Origin: Funneliformis mosseae
Lineage: Eukaryota > Glomeromycota > Glomeromycetes > Glomerales > Glomeraceae
DNA length: 10,271 nt
Direction: 5' to 3'
Assembly: GCA_910592005.1 (NCBI GenBank)
Contig: CAJVPP010004030.1
Coordinates: forward strand, 1 to 10,271
In this document: piece after piece, positions 1 to 7,414 of the stretch
Layout: every line of letters starts with the position of its first letter
Numbering within the stretch: position 1 is the stretch's first letter
The notes under the pieces: model-generated
What the model was told of the DNA's origin: nothing
Seen by the model: only the letters and a program-made list of their open reading frames with translations
The model's database searches: none
Position numbers and translations under genes: made by a program

Positions 1-606
1 TTGAATAAAAGCTTCAGGAGTTGAGTCTATCTCTTTCTTTTGTCTTTCTCTGTAAGCTTGAGTTGCTGGGCCTGGTCCGACTTCAGGATCGCCCTCTTGG
101 ATTTCGTCCTATATGGTAGGTTGTAATTCAAAAGCTTCATCATCTGCCTGTAATAGATCATGATGTAGAAGTTGACAACCTTTTAAGGTTAGTGGTAAAT
201 TGCATTCTTCACTAGTTACCTTGATCCATCTTCAGCGTAATCTTGCACCTCATGTTCTCAAATGTTCTCCAGATTTTTTTGCATGTCTATCGATATATTC
301 ACCCTCTTGTTCTTTGATAGGAGCTAGCTCAGGTTCAGAAGTTGGAATTACAGCTTTGGGTTTTTCCATTCGGCGATCCCTTCCTCGGGTATGGACTACT
401 GGAGTTGGACTTGGTGAATGAGGTCTAGGTATATCTTCTTGAACACCCTCTTGATCAGTACTTTGTGGAATAGAGACTTGCTCAGGTATGTGTTCAGGAG
501 TAGAAGTTGCTTTTGGTCGACATTTATATTGTCTTTCATTATGCCGTCTAAGTTTTCATAATTTGGGAAAACTTTTACCACATCTAATACAAGTATATTC
601 GACCAT
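1..606 (-). pseudogene. decayed C2HC-type zinc-finger ORF, continues past left edge
   Basis: From the ATG at 604-606 the minus strand reads as one uninterrupted phase to base 1, broken only by four stop codons: TGA at 556-558 (codon 17), TGA at 250-252 (119), TGA at 232-234 (125) and TAG at 109-111 (166). There is no frameshift. The N-terminus MVEYTCIRCGKSFPKL followed by KLRRHNERQYKC fits a zinc finger of form C-x2-C-x12-H-x6-C, that is, a C2H2-like finger whose last ligand is Cys. A hydrophilic, Pro/Glu-rich, probably disordered region follows (SPTPVVHTRGRDRRMEKPK), then a charged stretch ending QAYRERQKKEIDSTPEAF at the edge. The stops make it a pseudogene as read. I do not recognise a named family; the finger and the adjacent repeats suggest a transposon-associated or lineage-expanded protein, which is inference. 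Splicing that removes the stops cannot be excluded, but codon 17 lies inside the finger itself. Confidence 0.6.
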
Positions 607-786
607 GATATTGCAATTGATATATAATGCTTATAGAATTCTTTTCTTTAATTATAGTATTGTATGTATTATATAATACTTATAAAATAGTTTTCTTTAA
701 ATATTAATTAAATTTTTAGGTTTTACGTCTCTCAGCACTATCAGAGGTTGTGTTCTAGGGCTTTAATGAATGGTAGCTAAGCTATT

Positions 787-1096
787 AAAATTTTGGTATC
801 CTATACTCCGAACTCCTATCTAGAGGTGAGACTTTTATGATCTTATTTGAAATTTTTGGTACCTCATCCAGAATTTTGGTACCTTATCCAGAATTTTGGT
901 ACCTAATAGCTTTATATATTCGAAAATTTTGGTATTCTGATACTATTTTTTGTCCTACTTTTGCGTAAATGAAATGGTTTTAGAACGTGTTCTTGTATAT
1001 TAAAAAAAATGGTATACTAGAATATGTTCTGTGAGTTTTTAACTTTCTTGTGTGTATACAAATTTTGGTATCCATATTTCAGTGGGTACCAAAATT
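787..1096. repeat. dispersed AATTTTGGTACC motif family
   Basis: Six direct copies of AATTTTGGTAYC or a near match occur: 787-801 (GGTATCC), 850-863, 872-883, 892-903 (the last three GGTACC), 923-935 (GGTATTC) and 1060-1073 (GGTATCC). One inverted copy, GGTACCAAAATT, is at 1085-1096. The three central copies form a tandem array. Repeated short motifs in both orientations in a few hundred bases resemble subterminal repeats of DNA transposons, but this function is inferred only. Confidence 0.7.
851..910 (+). repeat. three tandem copies of a 20-bp unit
   Basis: GGTACC occurs at 858-863, 878-883 and 898-903, exactly 20 bp apart. The unit is AATTTTGGTACCTYATCCAG; the first copy has one extra T in its T run and the third diverges after GGTACCT. 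This is a short direct tandem repeat within the wider motif family. Confidence 0.8.
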
Positions 1097-1172
1097 ATGA
1101 TCTTGCCAGCCGATAATGAATCAACTTTTGAATTGATTCTAGGATAACATGAAAATATAGTATGTTAATTAG

Positions 1173-1247
1173 GCTTGCTTTGGTGAACCGCGAGTATACT
1201 CGGACACTTCGGTCCTCGGTACTCGCTGTTCTTTTTCAAGGGCAAGC
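1173..1247. repeat. GC-rich imperfect inverted repeat (hairpin)
   Basis: Nested complementary arms are visible: GCTTGC (1173-1178) with GCAAGC (1242-1247); GAAC (1185-1188) with GTTC (1228-1231); GCGAGTA (1190-1196) with TACTCGC (1220-1226); and GGAC (1202-1205) with GTCC (1212-1215) around a 6-nt loop. The two middle arms are separated by a single symmetric mismatch. The left arm also contains the 12-bp palindrome CGAGTATACTCG (1191-1202). The segment is far more GC-rich than its surroundings. No tRNA cloverleaf or other known RNA is recognised. It may be a transposon-end structure, a structured RNA, or a small foldback element. Confidence 0.65.
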
Positions 1248-1560
1248 AGAATTGCATACTTTTTTCGTTATATTATTTGAGGTTAAAATGAGGCCAGCGT
1301 GTTAACAAAGATGGTGTATATCTTAGTCTTGAAAATACAAAATTTGGGTAAGGAGATATGTTAACTAAATTTAAGCCCTTGGTTGATTTTAAGCATGAAA
1401 TCAATATTGAATTTTGATATGTTTTCCTGGTCTTGTAGGCTAATTTGGGATTTAATAAAGATTTCAAAATTTTGTATATCAGAAAAGTAGCTGGGAAGGC
1501 TACAGACTTTTGAATACCTATTTCGAAATTTGTCTCAAAACCCCCATAATGGCCTATATA

Positions 1561-2376
1561 CTATATATTGATTAAAAATAGAATATATATTTAATATTAA
1601 ATTAAAGTAATATTTATTAATACATTAATTTATAAATAATATTTTATAGTATATTTTATTTAAAGTTAATTTTTGATTATTTTAACTCTTTTAATTTTAT
1701 AGTAATATTTAACTATTTTAATAAAAATTGATTAGATAATATTAATTGTTTTGATAATTTATATTTATAATATAAATTTTTATAAAGTTTTAAAAAAAGA
1801 AAATTCTATAATAAAAAAAGGATTTTATAATAATAAATTAATTAAAATCTAATAAACTCTTAATATTTTTTTATTTTATTAATTTTATAATTTTATTATT
1901 AACTTTTATCTTTTATTAATTAATTCAATAATATTATTACTCTTTATTATATATAAAACATTTAAGTTTATATTATAAATTTATATTATAAAGAACTATT
2001 TTATTATCTTTTGATCTATCACCTATTACTTTGCTTTTTTGTTGTAATAAAAATGAAATATTATTATCATATTATTTCTTATAAAATACTACTCTTTTAT
2101 AACAATAATAATTTATTAAGATCTAATATAATATTAACATACCATTTTAAAAAAAATTCGGATTTTGAATTACTATTATGCAACTTAAATATAGTGATAA
2201 AAGAATATAATACTGGTATTTTTATAAAAAAAATAATACTTTATCTTAATAAAATCTACCTCAATCTCAAATTTAATATTCTAGCTATAGTATAGTATTA
2301 TGTTATAATTAATTGTGTTATCGGTGAAAATGGATTTATCTAATATTAATGAATTAATTCATTTACATTATCATTG
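1561..2376. other. extremely AT-rich, non-coding block
   Basis: By hand count the 420 bases 1561-1980 contain about 31 G or C (roughly 7%). G+C rises somewhat after 1981 but stays low to about 2310. The block consists of short A/T runs without a clear tandem unit. An open frame within it (2011-2295, plus strand) has the Asn/Ile/Lys/Leu/Tyr-dominated composition expected by chance in such DNA and is not called. The stretch holds no gene that I can support. Confidence 0.75.
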
Positions 2377-2622
2377 TTATTGTCCATCAACTTTCTTTTC
2401 TTGATATGCGTGTATAATAAATTTTACATGATTTACAAACTTTTTTGATGATCTTGTCTCTTCTTTAAGCTTAAAACAATATATATGATCTATTAATTTC
2501 CATCCTTTATTGGCAAACTTATAGTTAACGACACCATATTTACTTTTAAAAAATTGTTGTGATGATAAGAACGAGGCGGTGCCAGTTATTGATTTTTTTT
2601 TTTTGTGACTGAAAAAGGCGAA
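2377..2622 (-). pseudogene. orphan coding-like fragment, C-terminal part of an unknown protein
   Basis: The minus strand has an open frame of 81 codons ending in TAA at 2377-2379. Its last ~55 residues have normal protein composition, unlike the AT-noise ORFs nearby: KYGVVNYKFANKGWKL, then DHIYCFKLKEETRSSKKF and VNHVKFIIHAYQEKKVDGQ at the end. No methionine codon lies in the frame, so it cannot start here. It could be the last exon of a gene, with a possible acceptor TTTTTCAG just upstream, or the remnant of a truncated gene. A 12-nt A run interrupts the protein-like part near its start. It lies downstream of the BTB-TLDc gene on the same strand, but that gene has its own normal end at 2734. 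I do not recognise the family. Confidence 0.4.
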
Positions 2623-2733
2623 TCAATATTTAGAACGATTTTATTATGACGACACAACGAAAACGATTAAATCTTATTTTTGACTTTTTAAACAATCCAA
2701 CTTATTTTGGTTAGACAGGGTTAATTAAATAAA

Positions 2734-4203
2734 TCATTCCTTGATTACTTGATAAACTTCATAATCATCCACACTAAATGTACTGTTTGTTTTTCTAAGT
2801 TGAACCCCATAATTCGCACCATCACAATAACAAAGCATGTCCCTTTTGAAATCCCCATGATTCCCTCCTTTAATATACAAAGCACCATAAAAACAAGGAC
2901 CATTATTAGGATGATTTTCAATCGTATAAACGGCATCTGCGACGGGTCTACCAACGATCGATTGACGAATATCTTTTTGATTTAATTTAAATACAAAACT
3001 TTCCCTTATTATGGAAAGTGGTTCGTTAATGTATAACGATTGATTCCAACTAGCGGGATTATACCCACCAATTATTTCTGTTGAACCACGGATTTTAATG
3101 ACCGTTAACGTCGCGCCTCTATTATCACACATCCCATGAAATGTGTTTGCGGTAAAGCCATTCACACTTCCTTTTAATAATAAGGTTAACTTGTAGCGAT
3201 TTAAAGAGGTGCCTGGTATCGTCTCGTTTATCCAATTTATAAGTAATTGAAAGCAATCCAATTCAATTAATACCGAACTTAACCTTATGTGAACGTTTGA
3301 GGTTGGTACCTCCGGTTTAGGATTGTTCACATTGGATTTTTTGGAAGACACTATATAATATTTAAGTATCTCATTATAAAGTGATTTATCAATAATCTTT
3401 TTAAATGGTTTGACCTCCTCATAAAAATTTTCCGGTTCAATCTTATGAAAATCGATCAACGGAATGAACTTTTGAAGCGTATTCGCCAAATCTCTAAACT
3501 TATCCTTTGTCCACAACGTAACATCCGGGATTCTCGTGTTATAATCAATCGTAGGTGTCGTAAAACTATGATGAATCCCCCATTTGATGATGGATTCCCA
3601 TTTCTCAACCTCTTTAATAGTTAATCCTTGATTTTGCAAGAGGGTGAATAACGTATCCTCATTTAATAAGTGAAAGTCCTTGGATTTAAAAATGATCTCG
3701 GGTCGTTCTTGAATCGTCTTCAAACAGAATTCATAAAGTTTATTAAATGATTCCAATGATAATTGTAGTGTGGTACTAAAATTTTGATGAATTTGATTCG
3801 GTGAGTTTAATAATTGATCCTCCAATAGTTCCAATAATTCGATGATTTCTAATTCCTTCGAGATTAATAGTAAACCAAAAGTTTCTTTGAAATTATTCTC
3901 ATCAAACGAAAGGTTCCCTCCGTAATAATATTTCAGGATTAACTCGAATAATGATGGGGTAACCTCGGGTTTTTCGATGATGATCCCCTTCTCCCCTTCT
4001 TCGTCCTTCCTTTTATCTTTCATCCTTTCAATCTCTTTACGAAAGTATTGAGATCGAACAACAAGGACGAAGGAATGTGCGTGAAAGTCTTTAACATTCT
4101 CTTCCTTTCCTACGCGAATTATGACATCCGCACTCGTCTTTTCGTTCTCATAAAATGAAATATAGTCTTTGGTTAATTGTGGACATAATTTCAAGGTTTT
4201 CAT
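2734..4203 (-). CDS. BTB-BACK-TLDc domain protein
   Basis: A single uninterrupted exon encodes 489 aa. Three domains are visible. A BTB/POZ domain spans about residues 22-132: ADVIIRVG, then FHAHSFVLVVRSQYFRKE, then FELILKYYYGGNLSF. A BACK-like helical region spans about 135-285, including EVEKWESIIKWGI and KPFKKIIDKSLYNEIL. A C-terminal TLDc domain spans about 305-487, with CDNRGATLTVIKI, IIGGYNPASW and the ending FSVDDYEVYQV. BTB domains dimerise and often recruit substrates to Cul3 ubiquitin ligases; TLDc domains are linked to oxidative-stress response and V-ATPase regulation in other eukaryotes. The role of this fusion, which is strongly expanded in Rhizophagus-type fungi, is unknown. A charged insert (residues 60-72, RMKDKRKDEEGEK) lies inside the BTB domain. 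All domains are complete and there is no premature stop, so the gene appears intact. The ATG at 4201-4203 is chosen because it puts the BTB domain at the usual distance from the N-terminus; AT-rich DNA with homopolymer runs lies immediately upstream. Confidence 0.95.
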   Translation of the reverse strand: MKTLKLCPQLTKDYISFYENEKTSADVIIRVGKEENVKDFHAHSFVLVVRSQYFRKEIERMKDKRKDEEGEKGIIIEKPEVTPSLFELILKYYYGGNLSFDENNFKETFGLLLISKELEIIELLELLEDQLLNSPNQIHQNFSTTLQLSLESFNKLYEFCLKTIQERPEIIFKSKDFHLLNEDTLFTLLQNQGLTIKEVEKWESIIKWGIHHSFTTPTIDYNTRIPDVTLWTKDKFRDLANTLQKFIPLIDFHKIEPENFYEEVKPFKKIIDKSLYNEILKYYIVSSKKSNVNNPKPEVPTSNVHIRLSSVLIELDCFQLLINWINETIPGTSLNRYKLTLLLKGSVNGFTANTFHGMCDNRGATLTVIKIRGSTEIIGGYNPASWNQSLYINEPLSIIRESFVFKLNQKDIRQSIVGRPVADAVYTIENHPNNGPCFYGALYIKGGNHGDFKRDMLCYCDGANYGVQLRKTNSTFSVDDYEVYQVIKE

Positions 4204-5092
4204 TATATATTATATAAAAGTATGTGTATTTTTTTTTTTTAAAAAAAAAAATAAAAATAAAAATAAAATTTTTTAATGCAGAAATGTAAAAGGAAGATCT
4301 TTATAAAAACACGTTTAAATTTTGTTTATCACATGACGTCCGACGGGCGTACCAGATATTTTTAGGGGAACAAATCGATTTCCTGATTCAACGAGTTTTT
4401 TTTAAAAAAGGTCAACTTTTACCATTATGAAATAACCACACATGGAAATGTTGTATAACTACAGAAACGACGACGATCAAAAACGCCGTTTCAGATCTTT
4501 TTGCTTATTAATTAATATATCTGCTATAGACTATTTGTACACCAATTTCATAAATTAAAACAATTTCAACAAAAACAACAAAAAAATTAAGAAGAAAAAT
4601 ATGTATAAATATTATATATATACGAATATATTTTTCAAGGCTCCTCCTATTCAACAATTAACATCTTCTACTGTCCCAACCCACAAAATAAGCATAAAAA
4701 AAAAAAAGAAATATAGGTAGAAACAAGCAAGCCAATTAATGCTTTGAGATTTTCAAATTATAATATTGAATTTTTTTTTTTTTTGGAGTGTCTAATAAAG
4801 AAAGGAAATAAAGAGATTTTCAAAAGAAATTTTTGTTAGTGAAAAAATATATATATATATTATTAAGATAAAGATAAATATAATAATTAAAAATAAAGAG
4901 TCAGATATAGTAAAAATGGTAATAGGCAAGTATGATGTTAACGTTTCTTTGCGTTTTAATAATCAATCATTACTTGAATGTGACAAGAAAAATTAAAGGA
5001 TCTATATTTGAGTAAAGGCTAAAAAGTAATAAATATTAATAAATGGTTTAAGCAAACAAAAAATTCGAACTTCAAATTATTCTCCACATACT
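4204..5092. other. intergenic region between BTB-TLDc 5' end and VAP 3' end
   Basis: No gene is seen. The part next to the BTB-TLDc start has a TATATAAAAG-like stretch (plus-strand letters) and T/A homopolymers (about 4228-4275). A less AT-rich patch at about 4320-4500 contains ATGACGTC and is the likeliest promoter area for the minus-strand BTB gene. The right half holds T/A runs, a short (AT)n run near 4846-4860 and the presumed 3' untranslated region of the VAP gene. Confidence 0.5.
4334..4340. promoter_or_regulatory. CRE-like TGACGTC upstream of the BTB-TLDc gene
   Basis: TGACGTC matches 7 of 8 bases of the bZIP/CREB palindrome TGACGTCA and lies about 130 bp upstream of the BTB-TLDc start codon, in a locally less AT-rich patch. 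A match of this size can occur by chance, so the call is weak. Confidence 0.25.
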
Positions 5093-6397
5093 TTAGAAAA
5101 ACATAACTCCAAACAAGAATGCCCCAACAGCTGCCGCAATAACGACCTCAAATGGGTAGTATCCTTCAGGAATTTTCTCCTGAGTCTTGACAGAAAATCC
5201 ACCGATTGAACTATTCCTCTTTGATGATGCAGCCTCCTCGCTCTTGCGTTGTCTCATTTGAGCTGTACTCAACTCCTGTTTATAATTATCAATCGTATGA
5301 TTTAAACGTTTAATTTCCTCTTGGGCTTCGATCAATTGTCGCCGAAGCCTTGCGGGATTATCATCATCGGCAGATCTAGTATGATCGGGAAACGATCCAA
5401 CCATATTATTATGTCCATTAGAATCTTCATGTAATTTGTATGCTTGTAGTTGGTCTTTCTAGAAAAAGATAAATAAAATTTTAATCGACGGATTTATGAT
5501 TAAAAAAAAGGCAAATGACAAATAAAAATAATAATAAAATACCTTTTCATCCTTTACAGGCTCCGTTGTTAATCCATTGGCAGTTTCTTTTTGTGAGATT
5601 GATGGAGATGGGCGGGAGGGAATAGATGGTTGAGGCGGAAGTGGTAGATTTGGAGGTGGTGACGCAGGGGGTAAATTATCTTCAACTGGGGGCAAATATA
5701 CGCATCGAATCTTGGTTTCTTTGATCGTTTCTTTTGCTTGTTTCTCAGTTGTAGACCACTACAACAATTATTTATGATTAATAACACGAAATTAATTTCA
5801 AAGACCATAAAAAAAAAAAAAAAAATTATCTATATATCATACCAAATCTTGTAAAGTTAATGTTTCACGTTCAGGTGAAATTGCCACACTTTGTACCAAG
5901 AATTTGTCCTTACATTTGAAATCTGCTGGTGGATCTTCCTTCATTGGTTGCAGGATAACTATATTCAATTATAATAAATCACACGCACAAATATATATTG
6001 ATATCACAAATGCAAGCAGAAACTAAACATGCTTCAATATGGAAATAAGTCATTTACCTTGAACCTCAACACTCTGGTTCGCCTCAATTCGGCCAGAGTT
6101 TGGTCTAACACAATATTGCTTTGGAGCTGTAGTTTTAACCTTAAAGGCTACCGGTTCTGGATTAGGATTACGCACGATAAGAATTTCCTTCACAAGCTGT
6201 GTGAAAGGTCCTGCATACGCCACCATGATTGAATGATATAGGAATTTGATTATTTTTAAGACACTACGCTGATTAAATTCTCACACCAAAAGACCACTTG
6301 AAAAAGGTTTGATAAAGCAGCAAAATCCTCCCATCAAAGCTAAGTCATACGTACGATGAAATGATAACTGTCCTGGAGGTTTTAATTCAACTGACAT
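5093..6397 (-). CDS. VAP/Scs2-type ER membrane protein (MSP domain), five exons
   Basis: Exons on the minus strand are 6355-6397, 6058-6210, 5843-5958, 5543-5758 and 5093-5458. All introns are GT-AG (144, 99, 84 and 84 nt), and the 894-nt CDS encodes 297 aa. VAPs are ER tail-anchored receptors that bind FFAT motifs of lipid-transfer and tethering proteins at membrane contact sites. The MSP domain (about 1-104) contains the family signature FKVKTTAPKQYCVRPNSG (37-54). K40, T41, T42 and K84 match FFAT-binding positions of human VAPB, L86 stands where VAPB has Met89, and P51 matches VAPB Pro56. After the domain come W105...TKIRCVYLPP, a proline-rich linker (128-156), a coiled coil (about 211-248) and a single C-terminal membrane helix (276-297) with no residues after it. 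Only this exon chain keeps the family motifs continuous across all four junctions, for example FH/RPFTQ and LQDL/WSTTEKQ. The gene appears intact; only expression data could challenge the model. Confidence 0.95.
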
Positions 6398-7414
6398 TTT
6401 TTCTGATACGTCTTTTGGTTATTTGTTATAAACTTGTTTCCCCGTTAAACCCAGTCTGTTTATTACCCTTTCGATAAATCGTCAGGAAAGACGCTTTTTT
6501 TTCTTTCTTTAACCAAAGAAAAAAAAAATAAAATAAAAAAATATAAATAAAAATGGACGTGTTGGACGCAAAGTAAAGAGACCCTTCTGAAAATTGTAAT
6601 AAACGGGGGAAAAAAGTGAAAGTGGGAAAAAGTTTATGACGAGATGAGGCAGAGCCTATAGTGACGTTTAGAGACAAAAATGGTTCATTGCTGACTTTCA
6701 TATACCACCAAAAATAACGTGTGTTACGTCACGATCCAAAATAACCTTACATCATATCACTTCAATAAGGGGGGAGTTGTTGAAACAAGTTCGGATAATT
6801 GAAATCATGGTACAAACAATGCACAAACGGATTTAACAGAGATTTAATTAGGATAAGAAATGCAATTTCATACTACATTTGTAGAGCAACTTTAAAGTTT
6901 TTAAATAATGGGAAAACATTATTCCATAATGCAATTGTTGAAATATAATTTTCTTTTTTTTTTTGTAAAAAAAAAATTTTAACTGTCAATGAAAAATAGA
7001 GAATATTATGGTAAATTAATTCAATGTCATACGGATCGGGACAAATATTTTTTACCTACAAACAAAATTAAAAATCGCGCGTCTATATTCTGATGACATG
7101 CCGATCATCTTTTTATTTATCACGCCCTCCGTTATTTCAGTATTCTGGGGACAAATTTATTTTTGTTGGTGGGAAATCCTAATTGTCACACAAGATTTGA
7201 ACCACTTTTTGACGTTTTTATGTCACTTGATCGACATAATTGCCAAAAGCACATGTAAAATGATAAAACGATTAACGATTTATGGAAAGAAGATAGTTTT
7301 TTTTTTTATTTATTGAATTAGAATAAGAAATTTACACCAATAAACTACAAGCTATAAACAAACTTCCCACATTTACTCCCTTTATTATGATATAAATTAA
7401 ATAAAATAAATTTT
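6398..7414. other. intergenic region upstream of VAP and downstream of the AKTIP/FTS-like gene
   Basis: No gene is supported. Open frames here (6426-6701 minus and 7098-7316 plus) have no recognisable domain and are rich in Phe/Ile/Lys from T/A runs. The part nearest 6397 should contain the VAP 5' untranslated region and promoter, with long A runs at about 6521-6550 and TGACGT-type sites at 6662 and 6724. Long T and A runs lie near 6953-6979 and 7299-7308. Confidence 0.5.
6724..6731. promoter_or_regulatory. CRE-like TTACGTCA upstream of VAP
   Basis: TTACGTCA differs by one base from the bZIP/CREB consensus TGACGTCA and lies about 330 bp upstream of the VAP start. A second half-site, TGACGT, is at 6662-6667. 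Two sites within 70 bp in an AT-rich background make a bZIP-bound promoter plausible but unproven. Confidence 0.25.

Larger units (their letters stand above)
607..1560. other. gene-free repeat-bearing region
   Basis: No convincing coding sequence on either strand. The stretch is moderately AT-rich and holds a family of AATTTTGGTACC-like motifs (787-1096) and a GC-rich stem-loop (1173-1247), listed separately. Two weaker relatives of the motif core (AAAATTTGGG near 1338-1347 and AAAATTTTGTA near 1468-1478) lie further right. It may be the end or internal non-coding part of a DNA transposon, but I could not identify terminal inverted repeats with a target-site duplication. Confidence 0.5.

Noticed and set aside
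1173..1247. tRNA gene at the GC-rich hairpin
   Set aside because: The pairing forms one long nested stem, with no cloverleaf arms, TTC-type T loop or anticodon arm.
1273..1467. 64-aa minus-strand ORF in the repeat region
   Set aside because: No recognisable motif; it lies in non-coding repeat-associated sequence and was not distinguishable from chance.
2011..2295. 94-aa plus-strand ORF
   Set aside because: Composition dominated by Ile, Leu, Asn, Lys and Tyr, as expected by chance in very AT-rich DNA. No domain or splice context.
2749..2985. plus-strand and second-frame minus-strand ORFs inside the BTB-TLDc gene
   Set aside because: Out-of-frame shadows of the TLDc coding sequence.
6426..6701. 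91-aa minus-strand ORF upstream of VAP
   Set aside because: Lies in the presumed VAP leader and promoter, its centre is translated homopolymer, and it has no family resemblance.
7098..7316. 72-aa plus-strand hydrophobic ORF
   Set aside because: Phe/Ile-rich from T-rich DNA, ends in a T run, and has no domain or promoter context.
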